64,000 nt of DNA from Desulfuromonadaceae bacterium (lineage in GTDB: Bacteria > Desulfobacterota > Desulfuromonadia > Geobacterales > Pseudopelobacteraceae), in contig JAQTQX010000014.1 of the NCBI GenBank assembly GCA_028712075.1, forward strand, positions 1-64,000, given 5' to 3'. Shown here in pieces: positions 41,492 to 52,468 of this stretch. The position numbers were made by a program, and so were the translations under genes. The notes under the pieces were generated by a model. That model was not told the origin of the DNA. It searched no databases and was given only the letters and a program-made list of their open reading frames with translations. The stretch's first letter is position 1, and each line of letters begins with the position of its first letter.

Positions 41492-43570
41492 TCAGTTTTC
41501 CGAAAGATACCCGATGCGGACGCCGCCCCAGTGTTTGCCTTGAATGATGAGAGGGGTTGACATATCGTTCATCACTTCTCCGGTATCACGCAGATACGTC
41601 TGAAGCAGGAACGGTTCCTCATTTGTGGCACAGCGAATCCCTGTCCTGTCATTGAAAATTCGCTTGGTTCTGTTGGCGTTTTTGTCAACTTCCGCGTTTC
41701 CGGTCAAAGGCTGGGTATAGCGACGATTGTGCGAAGGGACGTATCCGGAACGATCAACGCAAATGGCGTAGAACATTTTCCCGTCTTTCGCAATGATCTC
41801 CTCCTGAATGGGAGAGATGATCTCGTCAAACAGACGGTCGAACGGTGTGTTGTATTTTTGCGGCATGGTATTCGGAATCGGTTTGTAGTCTGTGCTGAAA
41901 AGAGCTGCTGAAGTAAGGCGTCCATCGGAAATTGCACGCTCAAGGGCAGAAATTGAGCGATTACGCAGATCAGTTGCATATGCTTTTATCGTGTCGTGGT
42001 AATTCCCCACCTTGAATTTTCCCACCGTGTTGTAAATTTTCTCGGCCGTCTGGGTAAGCTCGCTAAACGTTGCAATGGATTTCTCCATTTCACTCTGGAC
42101 ATCATTCGATGTGTTGGAAACCTGGTGAATCTTGTTTGAAATATCAGCTGTCGTCGCACTCTGCTCTTCAGTGGCAATGGCAATGGAATTTATCATGTCG
42201 GCCGATTCTGAAGCAAACGTCAGTATTGTGGAAATCTGTTCACTAGCACGATTGGAGTTGACGATACCATGTTCGACGCGTCCTTTTTCCGTCTCTATTG
42301 ACGCCATCGCTTCACGGATATCATTCTGGATAGTTTTAATAATACTGCCGATCTGTTGCGTCGATGAAGACGTCTTGCTGGAAAGATTCTTAACTTCGTC
42401 GGCAACAACCGCAAACCCTCTTCCCGCCTCTCCCGCCCTGGCCGCTTCGATAGCGGCATTAAGCGCAAGAAGATTGGTCTGATCTGCCACATCCTCGATT
42501 AGGCCAACGATTTCACCGATCTGATTAGACGAATTATGCAGTCGATTCATAACCCCGAGAGTCTCTTCAACTCCGGCCCGAATCTGATCAATACTCTCAA
42601 CCGTCTCGGCCACAACGCTTTGTCCCTCCCGGGCAGAATCATCCACCTGCTTCGAGTGCGTCGAGGCTTTTGCCGTGGTCATTGCAACATCATTGAGTGT
42701 CGCTGACATCTCTTCAGATGCAACAGCCACCGATGCCGCCAGTTCCTTTTGCTCAAAGATTGATGCTGCAAGTTTTTCTATACCGGTCATGGTTTTACAG
42801 GACGTGACGGCAACATGTCCGGCCTGACCGTAGAGATCGGTTATGATATCCCTGAGTTTGGCGACCAGGTTGTTGACACCTTCAGTCAGAATTCCGATTT
42901 CATCTGATGATCTGACCGGGAGAGAAATCGTCAGATCTCCTTCTCCCTTGGAGAGCAACTGAATCTCGCCGGAAATTCCGACTATGCTTTTTATGATTGT
43001 CAACCTGAAGAAAAGGTACGTACCGCCGACTATCAGAATAAAACAGCTCGCACCGAGAATGCAGAGCAGAGTGGCAATCTTTATTGTACTTTTGTACCCA
43101 TTCTCCAGCGAACTGGTAAGTTTGATAACCCCGATAACAGTTGCATCAGGGTGACATGTTTTGCAGCGCTCTTCATTCGGCAGGGGAATGACGCTGACAA
43201 GGGTGTGAATCCCCTCCGAATCGCTTTTAACGTGTTGCGCTTTTCCTGTCTTGATCGTCTCAAGCACCATCTGATCGGCATTTACACCACTTGCTGATTT
43301 CCCCTTGTCGTTAAAAATAGCCAGATCAACAACCGTTTTTTTTGCTTTAAGCTGTTCGAGGTACGAAAGTGCCTCTTTCGTTTCACCCTTCATCATAAAC
43401 TCTTCAACCGCCCCCTTGATGACGAGTACCGTTTCTTGGGAAGAATCGGATTGCAGCTTGATCGAAGAATCAAACACAAGCCAGAGCGCGGTAATACCAA
43501 GCACGCTGAAACCGGCGAAAAGTGACACACCTATGATGAAGAACACCTTCAATGACAGATTCATTTTCAT
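41492..43570 (-). CDS. Methyl-accepting chemotaxis protein with a periplasmic haem-binding CxxCH
   Basis: 692 residues. One N-terminal membrane segment ([20 protein letters not shown]), a periplasmic part with a c-type haem motif [14 protein letters not shown] (about residue 139-148), a second membrane segment ([20 protein letters not shown]), a HAMP region and the methyl-accepting signalling domain with hairpin tip [20 protein letters not shown]. After it about 145 residues follow (from [20 protein letters not shown]), a sensor-like tail with [16 protein letters not shown]. Haem-type chemoreceptors are known in Geobacter as redox or gas sensors. GAGG lies 8 bp before the ATG. Confidence 0.92.
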   Translation of the reverse strand: MKMNLSLKVFFIIGVSLFAGFSVLGITALWLVFDSSIKLQSDSSQETVLVIKGAVEEFMMKGETKEALSYLEQLKAKKTVVDLAIFNDKGKSASGVNADQMVLETIKTGKAQHVKSDSEGIHTLVSVIPLPNEERCKTCHPDATVIGVIKLTSSLENGYKSTIKIATLLCILGASCFILIVGGTYLFFRLTIIKSIVGISGEIQLLSKGEGDLTISLPVRSSDEIGILTEGVNNLVAKLRDIITDLYGQAGHVAVTSCKTMTGIEKLAASIFEQKELAASVAVASEEMSATLNDVAMTTAKASTHSKQVDDSAREGQSVVAETVESIDQIRAGVEETLGVMNRLHNSSNQIGEIVGLIEDVADQTNLLALNAAIEAARAGEAGRGFAVVADEVKNLSSKTSSSTQQIGSIIKTIQNDIREAMASIETEKGRVEHGIVNSNRASEQISTILTFASESADMINSIAIATEEQSATTADISNKIHQVSNTSNDVQSEMEKSIATFSELTQTAEKIYNTVGKFKVGNYHDTIKAYATDLRNRSISALERAISDGRLTSAALFSTDYKPIPNTMPQKYNTPFDRLFDEIISPIQEEIIAKDGKMFYAICVDRSGYVPSHNRRYTQPLTGNAEVDKNANRTKRIFNDRTGIRCATNEEPFLLQTYLRDTGEVMNDMSTPLIIQGKHWGGVRIGYLSEN

Positions 43571-43719
43571 AACAACCTCACCCGATCACATTAGCTTCAG
43601 AAAAACCGACTGCCCGCTGGATATATCACAGGTCATCACAATATCAAGTGGAACAGCAAAAAATAACGAACAAATTAATACCACTCAGGCAACGTCTCTT
43701 CTTTCACAGACACCGGTGT

Positions 43720-44724
43720 TCACCCCTGAGCCGCCTGTACTGCTGTAATGGCCGTTACGTTGACAATGTCATCAACCGAGCAACCGCGGGACAGATCATT
43801 TACCGGCTTGGCCAATCCTTGAATAATCGGGCCGACCGCCTCGGCGCCCGCCACACGTTCCACCAGTTTGTACGCAATGTTGCCGGCATCCAGGTCGGGA
43901 AAGATAAGCACATTGGCCTTACCGGCCACGGCGCTGCCGGGGGCTTTTTTGCTCCCGACATTTGGCAGCAGTGCCGCATCCGCCTGCAGTTCTCCGTCAA
44001 TCTGCATATCCGGCTTGATCTGCTTCGCAATCTCCAGAGCCTTCAGCACCTTATCGCAATCGGCATGACTGGCGCTCCCTTTGGTGGAAAACGAGAGCAG
44101 GGCAACACGGGCATCAACATCAAGAAACGCCTTGCAGTTGCCGGCAGTGGCAACAGCGATCTCAGCCAGCGCCTGGGCATCCGGATTGGGATTAACCGCG
44201 CAGTCAGCGAAGAGAATAATGCCGTTTTCACCAAATGACGGTGTTTTGGTGACCATCAGAAAAAACGAGGAGACGGTTTTGATCCCTTTGGCAGGGCCAA
44301 CCGTCTGAAAAGCTGCCTTCAGCACATTACCGGTAGTGCCGGTTGCCCCGGCCACTTCACCGCCGGCATCGCCGTTACGCACCATCATGCCCGCATAATA
44401 CAGGTTGTCATCAGCAGTGAGCAGTTTTCTGGCATCAGCAGCCGTCAGTCCCTTGCTCTTGCGCAGCTCAACCAAATCAGCAATATAGTGATCCAGCTTT
44501 GGCGACGCCGCCGGATTGAGCAGCTCGACACCCGCCAGATTGATCCCTTTGGCCGCAGCATCAGCCTGGATCTTAGCCGGATCGCCGAGAATGATTATGT
44601 TGGCCAACCGCTGCGCAACAATTTTTTCCGCAGCGAACAACATCCGCTCGTCATAACTTTCCGGCAGTACCACCGTCTGCAGATTTTTTCTGGCTTTTTC
44701 CTTGATCTGATCAACAAGATGCAT
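43720..44724 (-). CDS. pta: Phosphate acetyltransferase
   Basis: 334 residues, the short single-domain form. It opens MHLVDQIKEKARKNLQTVVL, has PESYDERMLFAAEKIV, then GDAGGEVAGATGTTGNVLKA, KTPSFGENGIILFADCAVNP and the end NVLIFPDLDAGNIAYKLVER with GPIIQGLAKPVNDLSRGCS. It converts acetyl-CoA and phosphate to acetyl phosphate; acetate activation is central in Geobacter. No acetate kinase gene is in the window. It stands apart from the trp genes by a terminator. Confidence 0.96.
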   Translation of the reverse strand: MHLVDQIKEKARKNLQTVVLPESYDERMLFAAEKIVAQRLANIIILGDPAKIQADAAAKGINLAGVELLNPAASPKLDHYIADLVELRKSKGLTAADARKLLTADDNLYYAGMMVRNGDAGGEVAGATGTTGNVLKAAFQTVGPAKGIKTVSSFFLMVTKTPSFGENGIILFADCAVNPNPDAQALAEIAVATAGNCKAFLDVDARVALLSFSTKGSASHADCDKVLKALEIAKQIKPDMQIDGELQADAALLPNVGSKKAPGSAVAGKANVLIFPDLDAGNIAYKLVERVAGAEAVGPIIQGLAKPVNDLSRGCSVDDIVNVTAITAVQAAQG

Positions 44725-44795
44725 ATTCAGCCTCCCATGATTAATATAACAGGTTTCTGCTTATAGCCGAAACAGCCAACTCCGGTCAATAAAAA

Positions 44796-44815
44796 AAGCC
44801 CGATTTACCGGGCTT
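44796..44815 (-). terminator. Terminator of the ribH-nusB-hom-trp run
   Basis: AAGCCCG and CGGGCTT form a stem around ATTTAC. Read on the minus strand TTTTTATTG follows. It lies 33 bp beyond the trpB stop. Confidence 0.85.
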
Positions 44816-44847
44816 TTAGCGATGCTTAACTATTTTTTACACCACCG

Positions 44848-46038
44848 TTAAAAACTGACGCCGAGCGCCTCGGCAACCGTGTGCATATCCTTGTCGCCGC
44901 GACCCGACAGACTGATCACGATAGTCTTGTCCTTACCGAGCAATGGGGCAAGTTTCAGGGTATATGCTATGGCATGCGATGATTCCAGCGCCGGGATAAT
45001 GCCCTCTTCACGAGTTAAGGTGCTGAACCCTTCAAGCGCCTCATCATCAGTTATGGAAACGTATTCCGCACGCCCGGTATCCTTCAGCCAGGAATGTTCC
45101 GGACCGACTCCCGGATAATCGAGACCGGCGGAAATTGAGTGGGCATGAGTAATCTGCCCATACTGGTCCTGAAGCAGATAGGTTTTGTTGCCATGCAAAA
45201 TACCCGGAGATCCGGCACAAAGCGGCGCGGCGTGCTTGCCGGTTTCGATGCCGTACCCGGAGGCTTCAACTCCGACCAGCCTGACTGTGCGGTTATTCAG
45301 AAACGGATAGAACAGTCCCATGGCATTGCTGCCACCACCGACACACGCTACCAGAACATCGGGCAAGCGCCCCTCAGCCTTCTTGTGTTGTTTCTTGACT
45401 TCGGTACCGATAATGGACTGAAAGTCGCGCACCATCATGGGATACGGGTGCGGACCGGCAACAGTACCAATGACGTAAAAGGTTTCATGGATGGTGGTTA
45501 CCCAGTTGCGCATCGCCTCGTTCATGGCATCCTTGAGCGTTGCGGTGCCGGCGGTCACCGGCGTAACAGTGGCTCCAAGCAACTTCATCCGGAACACGTT
45601 CTGCGCCTGACGATGAGTATCTTCCTCACCCATGAACACTTCACACCGCATGCCGAACAGTGCGGCAATGGTAGCCGTTGCCACGCCATGCATCCCGGCT
45701 CCGGTCTCGGCAATAACACGCTTTTTCCCCATCCGCCGGGCCAGTAACCCCTGTCCAATAGTGTTGTTTACTTTATGTGCCCCGGTATGATTGAGATCTT
45801 CCCTCTTCAGGTAGATTTTTGCGCCGCCAAGTTTTTTGGTCAGCTTTTCGGCAAAGTAGAGCGGATTGGGGCGCCCGACGTACTGCCGCAAGTAGTACGC
45901 ATACTCCTGTTTAAATTCGCGGTCATGGCGAAAGTGCTCGTAGGCTTTTTCAAGTTCGAGCAGTGCTGGCATCAGGGTTTCCGGGACATAGCGCCCACCA
46001 TACTGACCGAAGTGGCCTTTTTTATCAGGGAGTTTCAA
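44848..46038 (-). CDS. trpB: Tryptophan synthase beta chain (TrpB1)
   Basis: 396 residues, typical length. The PLP lysine is in [15 protein letters not shown], the phosphate loop is VGGGSNAMG, and the [15 protein letters not shown] segment is present as [18 protein letters not shown]. It joins indole from the alpha chain with serine. The start at 46038 overlaps the end of trpF by 14 bp. A trpA gene is not seen downstream; the terminator follows. Note the second, TrpB2-type gene two positions upstream. Confidence 0.97.
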   Translation of the reverse strand: MKLPDKKGHFGQYGGRYVPETLMPALLELEKAYEHFRHDREFKQEYAYYLRQYVGRPNPLYFAEKLTKKLGGAKIYLKREDLNHTGAHKVNNTIGQGLLARRMGKKRVIAETGAGMHGVATATIAALFGMRCEVFMGEEDTHRQAQNVFRMKLLGATVTPVTAGTATLKDAMNEAMRNWVTTIHETFYVIGTVAGPHPYPMMVRDFQSIIGTEVKKQHKKAEGRLPDVLVACVGGGSNAMGLFYPFLNNRTVRLVGVEASGYGIETGKHAAPLCAGSPGILHGNKTYLLQDQYGQITHAHSISAGLDYPGVGPEHSWLKDTGRAEYVSITDDEALEGFSTLTREEGIIPALESSHAIAYTLKLAPLLGKDKTIVISLSGRGDKDMHTVAEALGVSF

Positions 46039-46651
46039 CGTATGTGCTCCTTACAGATGTTATAAAAGAGCTGACAAGTGCAGCATCCTTTTTCCCCGGT
46101 GCACTCTCGACACCACTGGAGACATCGACGGCATACGGTCTGACCGCAGCTACCGCCCCGGCAACATTTTCCGGGGTCAGCCCCCCGGCAAGAACAATAT
46201 GACGTTCAGCAGCAACTCTGGCAGCAATGTCCCAGTTGAATGTCGTACCGGTGCCACCATATGCCCCCGGAAACCAGGCATCCAGAAGATAACCGGCAAC
46301 ATTGTATCCTGCCATGCCACCAATACTGGATTCATCTTTCACCCTGAAAGCCTTGATGACTCTACGGTTAATAGCGTCACAATACGCAGGAAATTCTTCG
46401 CCGTGGAGTTGCACAATATCCAGGCCGCACTGGTCGACAACGGAGTTGACCGTAGCCAGCTTTTCGTTGACAAACAGGCCGACCGTCTGCACGAACGGCG
46501 GCAGACAACGGATGATGACGACAGCCTGTTCAGGGGAAACAAAACGAGGAGATCCCGTAAAGAAGACGAAACCGAGAGCGTCTGCTCCGACTTCGACCGC
46601 CATCAAGGCATCTTCAAGACTTGTTATGCCGCAAATTTTGACTTTAACCAT
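46025..46651 (-). CDS. trpF: Phosphoribosylanthranilate isomerase
   Basis: 208 residues. It opens [20 protein letters not shown], has [34 protein letters not shown] and the C-terminal phosphate-binding [14 protein letters not shown] and [10 protein letters not shown]. It carries out the third step of tryptophan synthesis. It lies between the two trpB-type genes, 3 bp after the first and overlapping the second. Confidence 0.97.
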   Translation of the reverse strand: MVKVKICGITSLEDALMAVEVGADALGFVFFTGSPRFVSPEQAVVIIRCLPPFVQTVGLFVNEKLATVNSVVDQCGLDIVQLHGEEFPAYCDAINRRVIKAFRVKDESSIGGMAGYNVAGYLLDAWFPGAYGGTGTTFNWDIAARVAAERHIVLAGGLTPENVAGAVAAVRPYAVDVSSGVESAPGKKDAALVSSFITSVRSTYVETP

Positions 46652-46654
46652 CAG

Positions 46655-48010
46655 CTACAAACTGATTTTCGGCAGCCGTTCCAGTGCCGCCTTGACCATT
46701 GCATCCGGATACTCGTAATCTTCCAGGTTGCCGGAGAGGTACGAATCGTAGGCGCCCATATCAAGCTGTCCATGACCAGAGAGCCCGAACAGGATTGTTT
46801 TTTCTTTCCCTTCCTCTTTGGCCAGTACCGCTTCATCGATAGCGGCCCGTACTGCATGGGACGATTCAGGAGCAGGAACAATACCCTCACTGCGGGCAAA
46901 CAACAGCGCCCCTTCGAAACAGGCATTCTGTTTGTATGACTTTGCCTCAATCTGACCGGCATGGTAGAGCTGCGAGACCAGCGGAGATTCGCCGTGGTAG
47001 CGCAGACCGCCGGCGTGAATACCGGGCGGCATGAAATCGTGGCCAAGGGTGTACATCATGGCGATCGGCGCCATTTTGGCGGTATCACCATAATCAAAGG
47101 CGTACACCCCTTTGGTCAGCGTCGGACAGGAGGCCGGCTCGACCGCCACGCAGCGGACATTTTTACCGTTGGCACGATCCGAGATAAAGGGGAATGCCAG
47201 GCCGGCAAAGTTTGAGCCGCCACCACAGCAGGCGATAACAACATCCGGATAATCACCGGCAATCTTGAACTGTGCCTGCGCCTCCTGGCCGATAATGGTC
47301 TGATGCAGGCAGACATGGTTAAGCACGCTGCCAAGCGCATAGTTGGTATCGGCATGGGTGGCGGCGTCCTCCACCGCTTCCGAAATGGCTATACCGAGGG
47401 AACCCTGACAGTCCGGATCATGGGCCAGAATAGTACGCCCGGAATCGGTAAATTCAGAGGGAGACGGATGAACCGTGGCACCCCACAACTGCATCATGCT
47501 CTTGCGGTACGGCTTCTGGCTGCAGGAAACCTTGACCATATAAACGGTACATTCGAGACCGAACATAGAGCAGGCCAGCGCGAGAGAGCTGCCCCACTGC
47601 CCCGCACCGGTTTCGGTCGCCAGACGGCGAATGCCGGCCTGCTTGTTGTAGTATGCTTGGGGAATTGCGGAGTTCGGTTTGTGTGATCCCGCCGGGGAAA
47701 CACCCTCATATTTATAGTAAATTTTGGCCGGAGTCCCGAGCGCTTTTTCCAGGCGATGAGCCCTGAACAGCGGTGATGGCCGCCAGAGCTGATAAATTTC
47801 CCGGACTTCGTCAGGAATATCGATCCAGCGTTGCGGCGACATTTCCTGTTCGATCAGGGACATCGGAAATATGGCCAGCATATCTTCCGGAGTTACCGGC
47901 TGCATGGTGCGCGGGCTGATAACCGGCGCCAACGGCCCGGGCATATCAGGAATAATGTTGTACCACTGACGAGGTATCTGGTCTTCAGGCAAAAGGATTT
48001 TGGTGGTCAT
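46655..48010 (-). CDS. TrpB2-type tryptophan synthase beta chain
   Basis: 451 residues from [20 protein letters not shown] at 48010, with GGAGGG 3 bp upstream; the open frame to 48139 is inside hom. The TrpB2 features are the longer N-terminus ([20 protein letters not shown]), [15 protein letters not shown], the PLP lysine in [14 protein letters not shown], and [15 protein letters not shown]. TrpB2 enzymes do not need TrpA and can turn free indole or other substrates into tryptophan. It is 22 bp downstream of hom. Confidence 0.92.
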   Translation of the reverse strand: MTTKILLPEDQIPRQWYNIIPDMPGPLAPVISPRTMQPVTPEDMLAIFPMSLIEQEMSPQRWIDIPDEVREIYQLWRPSPLFRAHRLEKALGTPAKIYYKYEGVSPAGSHKPNSAIPQAYYNKQAGIRRLATETGAGQWGSSLALACSMFGLECTVYMVKVSCSQKPYRKSMMQLWGATVHPSPSEFTDSGRTILAHDPDCQGSLGIAISEAVEDAATHADTNYALGSVLNHVCLHQTIIGQEAQAQFKIAGDYPDVVIACCGGGSNFAGLAFPFISDRANGKNVRCVAVEPASCPTLTKGVYAFDYGDTAKMAPIAMMYTLGHDFMPPGIHAGGLRYHGESPLVSQLYHAGQIEAKSYKQNACFEGALLFARSEGIVPAPESSHAVRAAIDEAVLAKEEGKEKTILFGLSGHGQLDMGAYDSYLSGNLEDYEYPDAMVKAALERLPKISL

Positions 48011-48032
48011 GGTCCCTCCGGTTCGAAATGGA

Positions 48033-49349
48033 TTACTCCAGATTGTCTTCAATACGGATAAAGCTTGTTTTTTCGCAGATGATGTCAAGCTGGTCGATTT
48101 CAGCCAACGCTTCACGAATCGCACCCTCACGGGCTTCATGGGTCATGATGACGATTGGTACCGGCGAAGAATCATCGACTTCGTGGGCGGTCTGCACCAT
48201 CGATTCGATGCTGATGCCATGTTTACCCAGTGAGCCGGCAATCCCCCCCAGCACGCCCGGCTTATCAAGGGCACTGAAACGGAGCATGTATTTGCTCGTA
48301 ATATCGGCCATCGGCTTGACCGGAATGGTGCCGATAGCCTCGTCGAGAAAGCCGAGCGGTGACATCCGTCTGCCTGCGCCGGCCTTCATGCTGCGCGAAA
48401 GGCCGATCAAATCACCAACAATGGCGCTGGCAGTCGGATTCTGACCGGCGCCCCGCCCTGAAAACATCACCGGACCGACAAAATCACCGCTCAGGCGAAT
48501 GGCGTTGAAGACACCGTTGATATCCGCCAGCGGGCTGTCAAGAGGAATCATGGTCGGATGAACACGCGCTTCTATTTCGCCATCAACGTGTTTGCCTATT
48601 GCCAGCAATTTAATACGATAACCGAATTCGGCAGCATACTTGACATCAAGGCCGCTGATATTCGAGATCCCCTCCGTATGAATATCCTTAAAATCTATCC
48701 GGGTACCGAAACAGAGAGAGACCAGAACTGCCAGTTTATGGGCGGTATCAACCCCTTCAACATCAAAGGTCGGATCAGGCTCGGCATAACCAAGCTCTTG
48801 CGCTACCTTCAACACATCACCAAAAGCAGCGCCTTCCTGAGTCATGCGGGTCAGGATGTAATTACAGGTACCGTTCATGATACCAAAAACACTGGTGAAG
48901 TTGTTGGCAGCCAGATTACTCTTGATCGCCGTCAGCACCGGGATACCGCCGCCAACCGCCGCTTCGAACTGGACTTCAACTCCCTTGCGGACTGCCGCAG
49001 CGTAAATATCCGCACCATGCAGAGCCAACAACGCCTTATTGGCGGTAACTATATGTTTCCCTTTTTCGATGGCTTTCAGTACAAAACTTTTTGCCGGTTC
49101 ATAGCCGCCAATCAGCTCGATGACGACTGAAATTTCCGGATCGTCGAAAACATCATCGACGCTGGTGGTCAACACGCCGTCTGCAACCGCTACACCGCGA
49201 TCGCTGGTTATATCGAGATCGGCAATACGCTTCAACACGATGCCGGCCCCGACCTTGCTCCGAATGACGCCAGCATTCTCTCGGAGCAGTTTCACAACCC
49301 CCGCCCCGATATTGCCGAACCCTATCAAACCAACCTGTATATCTTTCAT
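48033..49349 (-). CDS. hom: Homoserine dehydrogenase
   Basis: 438 residues. NAD(P)-binding [17 protein letters not shown], the dehydrogenase core with [20 protein letters not shown] and [15 protein letters not shown], the [17 protein letters not shown] segment, and a C-terminal ACT-type domain ([20 protein letters not shown]) for feedback control by threonine. It feeds threonine and methionine synthesis. The start at 49349 overlaps the nusB stop by 4 bp. Confidence 0.97.
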   Translation of the reverse strand: MKDIQVGLIGFGNIGAGVVKLLRENAGVIRSKVGAGIVLKRIADLDITSDRGVAVADGVLTTSVDDVFDDPEISVVIELIGGYEPAKSFVLKAIEKGKHIVTANKALLALHGADIYAAAVRKGVEVQFEAAVGGGIPVLTAIKSNLAANNFTSVFGIMNGTCNYILTRMTQEGAAFGDVLKVAQELGYAEPDPTFDVEGVDTAHKLAVLVSLCFGTRIDFKDIHTEGISNISGLDVKYAAEFGYRIKLLAIGKHVDGEIEARVHPTMIPLDSPLADINGVFNAIRLSGDFVGPVMFSGRGAGQNPTASAIVGDLIGLSRSMKAGAGRRMSPLGFLDEAIGTIPVKPMADITSKYMLRFSALDKPGVLGGIAGSLGKHGISIESMVQTAHEVDDSSPVPIVIMTHEAREGAIREALAEIDQLDIICEKTSFIRIEDNLE

Positions 49350-49780
49350 TGTTCCTCACTCGACTGTTCAGTTTTTGCACACGCCTCGATTTCATCAAGG
49401 ATGCCGTTGACGAATGCCGGAGATTCCTTGTCCCCATAGCGGCGCACGATCTCTATCGCCTCGTTGATGCTGACTTTTTTGGGGATATCAGCACGAAACA
49501 TCAGCTCGTATGCAGCCAGGCGCATGACATTGAGATCAACTCTCGGCATACGGGCCAACGCCCAGTTTTTGGAACGGGCCCGAATAACTTCATCGATGGA
49601 AGCCCGCTGCGCCTGCACACCCTGCACAAGTTCTTCAGCAAACTCGCGTACTTTCCCTGCGACGTCATGCTGTTCTTCACGGAACGTCTGCAAGATGTCA
49701 CGCAGTCCGGCAGAACCATCCGAATCCAATGCATACAGTATCTGCAGCGCCAACTCCCGTGCTTCGCGTCGATGCCCCAT
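49346..49780 (-). CDS. nusB: Transcription antitermination factor NusB
   Basis: 144 residues. It opens [19 protein letters not shown], and contains [20 protein letters not shown] and the end [20 protein letters not shown], then FVNGILDEI, all typical of NusB. It works with NusE in rRNA antitermination. Its ATG and the ribH stop share base 49780. ribH-nusB is a common pair in bacteria. Confidence 0.96.
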   Translation of the reverse strand: MGHRREARELALQILYALDSDGSAGLRDILQTFREEQHDVAGKVREFAEELVQGVQAQRASIDEVIRARSKNWALARMPRVDLNVMRLAAYELMFRADIPKKVSINEAIEIVRRYGDKESPAFVNGILDEIEACAKTEQSSEEQ

Positions 49781-50247
49781 TATTTGAGTGCCTTCAACAG
49801 CGAGACAGACTCTATCGCGGTAACCGCAGCGTCAAAACCTTTGTTGCCCGCCTTGGTGCCGGCCCGCTCAACCGCCTGCTCGATCGTGTCAGTCGTCAGG
49901 ACGCCGAAGGCAATCGGCACGCCGCTCTCCAGCGAAACATTCGCCACTCCTTTGGAAACTTCAGCGGCGACATAATCAAAATGCGGCGTAGAACCGCGTA
50001 TAACAGCGCCCAGACAGATCAATGCATCATATTTCCCGCTTTCTGCCATCTTTTTGGCAAAAAGCGGAATTTCAAACGCCCCCGGCACCCGAGCCACATG
50101 GATATTTTTGTCTTCAGCCCCGTGCCGGATCAGCGCGTCAACCGCACCCTCAAGAAGACGTTCGCCGATAAAGCTGTTGAAACGACTGACAACGATCCCG
50201 AACTTCTGCCCTTTCGCTTCCAGTTTACCTTCATAGAATTGCGGCAT
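49780..50247 (-). CDS. ribH: 6,7-dimethyl-8-ribityllumazine synthase
   Basis: 155 residues from [20 protein letters not shown] at 50247; an in-frame extension to 50292 lacks a ribosome site. Signature [60 protein letters not shown] and [20 protein letters not shown] with the catalytic His. It makes the last riboflavin precursor. It is the first gene of the minus-strand run to trpB. Confidence 0.97.
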   Translation of the reverse strand: MPQFYEGKLEAKGQKFGIVVSRFNSFIGERLLEGAVDALIRHGAEDKNIHVARVPGAFEIPLFAKKMAESGKYDALICLGAVIRGSTPHFDYVAAEVSKGVANVSLESGVPIAFGVLTTDTIEQAVERAGTKAGNKGFDAAVTAIESVSLLKALK

Positions 50248-50450
50248 GAGCCACCCCCGGATATAGCTTGAAAAGAAACGGGATATTAGCATATTTTTTG
50301 CTGTTGAGTAGAGAAAATATAGCGGTGCGAGGTATTTCTCAAAATCACTTTATTCCATTGAAGCGAGATGTTGGACCGCGACAAACCAGTACCTGAACAA
50401 TAAAATCCAGACATGTGCCGACTAGCAGCCTTCTGTTCGAGGTCTTTATG

Positions 50451-50933
50451 TCACCTGGATTTCCAACTCTTTGCACGTTCAGCCCCACCCTTTTGTGCCG
50501 ACCTGAGCGCCTCATCAAACGTAGCTATATTCCCACCGAATTCAGTGACAAATTTCTCTGCTGCCTCTCTCGTAGCAAAGGCCCATTTGGCTATCGGCGT
50601 CATAACACCTCGTTTTTTTCCGCCAATCACCCAGATAGCTTTTTTGGCGTCTAGCAATTGTTGTGTGCCGCGATCAGCGACTTTAATAGAAGCAACCTCT
50701 CCCCCCTTGTTGTTTTCAAGTTCTGCCACTATACACTGTAGCGAGCAGGTCCCGACCTGGGTGCCATCCTTGTATTCCACCAGCATCCGACTGTAGCCGA
50801 ACGCTTTACGATCCATACCGCAATGTTTGCAGTCACGGTGTTGTTCGATGTCTGACGCGGCAAAAACCGTCAGTGCGACTGGTAGCACGAGTAGAGCCAC
50901 GATTGACAAAGCAAGAAATAATTTTCTTTTCAT
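50451..50933 (-). CDS. NosL-family protein
   Basis: 160 residues. Signal peptide MKRKLFLALSIVALLVLPVA with cleavage near VFA-AS. The mature protein has CKHCGMDRKAFGYSRMLVEY and GTCSLQCIVAEL, then TREAAEKFVTEFGG, the NosL pattern. NosL binds Cu(I) and delivers it to nitrous oxide reductase; here no nos genes are near, so it probably serves another copper protein. It is the last gene of a minus-strand run of four. Confidence 0.85.
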   Translation of the reverse strand: MKRKLFLALSIVALLVLPVALTVFAASDIEQHRDCKHCGMDRKAFGYSRMLVEYKDGTQVGTCSLQCIVAELENNKGGEVASIKVADRGTQQLLDAKKAIWVIGGKKRGVMTPIAKWAFATREAAEKFVTEFGGNIATFDEALRSAQKGGAERAKSWKSR

Positions 50934-50958
50934 ACCGTCTCCTTGAGTTAATTGAGTT

Positions 50959-51501
50959 TTATGGCAGGTCTGTCAGGATTATACGAAGGTTAGTGCCATC
51001 GCGATAGTCCTCATTCATTTTGATGACGCCGGTATTGTCAATCACCACAGTTGTACCCATGGTTGCTTGAAACGTGTTGAGCAAGAAACGGCTTATGTCT
51101 GCCAACGTGGTAAAAGTACCTCCGGCATAGCCGTTTTCAGCGGCAGCACGCGCGGCAGCGGAGATGCTGCCGGAGACATAATCTACCAGGAAAAAGTTCA
51201 CATCTGGAAACGCAGGAACAATGTAAGCCCGCATGTTGTTCATGTGGCTGTCGCAGATTGGGCACCACATGGTGAAATAAAAGACCGCTGCTTTCTTTCC
51301 AAAAGTTGAGGAAGCCAATGTGACCGGGACGCCGTTTGAATCTGAAATCGAAAAATCCGGTGATTTCTGGGTGACACCGCCGCCGCTGTCACCAGCCTGA
51401 AGCGAAGGCCGCTTATCTTCGCCCGAAGGAAACAGATTGTCACCACACCCGGTCAGAACAATGACAAGCAGTAGAAGTCCGGCAATTCTAAAGGAATACA
51501 T
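50959..51501 (-). CDS. Redoxin/TlpA-like lipoprotein
   Basis: 180 residues. A lipoprotein signal ends in LTGCGDN. The body is a thioredoxin fold: SPDFSISDSNGVPVTLASST, AVFYFTMWCPICDSHMNNMR (CPIC active site), and later TMGTTVVIDNTG (cis-Pro region is weak). It should reduce or exchange disulfides in the periplasm, perhaps keeping cysteine metal sites of its neighbours reduced. Its first 14 bases overlap the end of the barrel-type gene upstream. Confidence 0.8.
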   Translation of the reverse strand: MYSFRIAGLLLLVIVLTGCGDNLFPSGEDKRPSLQAGDSGGGVTQKSPDFSISDSNGVPVTLASSTFGKKAAVFYFTMWCPICDSHMNNMRAYIVPAFPDVNFFLVDYVSGSISAAARAAAENGYAGGTFTTLADISRFLLNTFQATMGTTVVIDNTGVIKMNEDYRDGTNLRIILTDLP

Positions 51502-52468
51502 AGCGCACCCCCACAGATATCACATCGGTTGTCGGAAAATTCTGCCCCCAGCCGTTTCGTTTGATTGCGTGATTCCACCCGGCCCTGAGGCTCCAATTAT
51601 GATCATTGTTTGAATATGAGAGTGCACCAGCCACGGACTGCTTGTCGAAACCGCTTCCACTATCCCGTTTCCCGTTATAATGAGCAGATCCCTCGTTCAT
51701 ACAGGCATAGGAAACAGTGCCGGTAATGCTGTCGCCACCAGTGCCGATGACGTAGGTGTATCCAGTAGAAAGTGATGCCGAAAATCGATCCCCCAAATCT
51801 TTTGTGTATGGTTCGACATATTTTCCATACTCGCGGTTAACTGAGCGCTCAAAATAACTGCCATACCCAAGGGAAATTGATGCGTTCCAGGGTCGAACAG
51901 TTTTTTCAATCAGCAGCGTCCCGTCCAGGCGATAGAAGCCTCGCCCGGTAATGTCAAAACTGCTCTGTGAATCGTCAAAAGGCGAAACGCCGGTCGGCAG
52001 AAGCAGAGATACGCCCAGCGTAATTGCCGGGATCATATCTTTGGCGTCGTAGACCCTCCAGGTTGAGTTGTCATCCAACATCTCGTACATCAATGAGACC
52101 GTCGTATCGCCAAGTCCGCTTGTTTGGGAGGAGATTCCTGAATAGCTGTTGTCATTCCAGACATACGGCAGGGAAATGCTCGCCTGCCAATCCTTGGCGA
52201 AGCGGTATCCACCTCCAAAAGTCATGCGGTATTGCCTCAAATCCGATCCGGGTGGATCAGCGATATACTCTCTTTTTTGGTTCCAGTATCCGTCATAGAG
52301 CTCGGTGTCTATGGAGAGGTCGGCAACGACAGTTGCATATTTGGGAACGCTCAAGGAAGCGGCCGAACCACCGCCACAACAGGAAGCGGCAAAACTGGAA
52401 CCGGGGAAAAGGGCGGCAGCCCCCGTGAAGAGGGCTGCCATTGCATAGAATACAAGTTCTGTTTTCAT
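51488..52468 (-). CDS. Probable outer-membrane beta-barrel protein with N-terminal CCGGG
   Basis: 326 residues from MKTELVFYAMAALFTGAAAL at 52468, where a signal peptide begins; an upstream extension to 52630 is inside the lipoprotein gene. Mature end starts ASCCGGGSAASLSVPKY. The rest has alternating short beta segments with aromatic girdles (YRMTFGGGYRFAKDWQASIS, YGSYFERSVNREYGKY) and ends in VGVRYVFL, a typical barrel C-terminus with terminal Phe-Leu. The paired cysteines next to the signal peptide suggest metal binding. It overlaps both neighbours. Confidence 0.7.
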   Translation of the reverse strand: MKTELVFYAMAALFTGAAALFPGSSFAASCCGGGSAASLSVPKYATVVADLSIDTELYDGYWNQKREYIADPPGSDLRQYRMTFGGGYRFAKDWQASISLPYVWNDNSYSGISSQTSGLGDTTVSLMYEMLDDNSTWRVYDAKDMIPAITLGVSLLLPTGVSPFDDSQSSFDITGRGFYRLDGTLLIEKTVRPWNASISLGYGSYFERSVNREYGKYVEPYTKDLGDRFSASLSTGYTYVIGTGGDSITGTVSYACMNEGSAHYNGKRDSGSGFDKQSVAGALSYSNNDHNWSLRAGWNHAIKRNGWGQNFPTTDVISVGVRYVFL

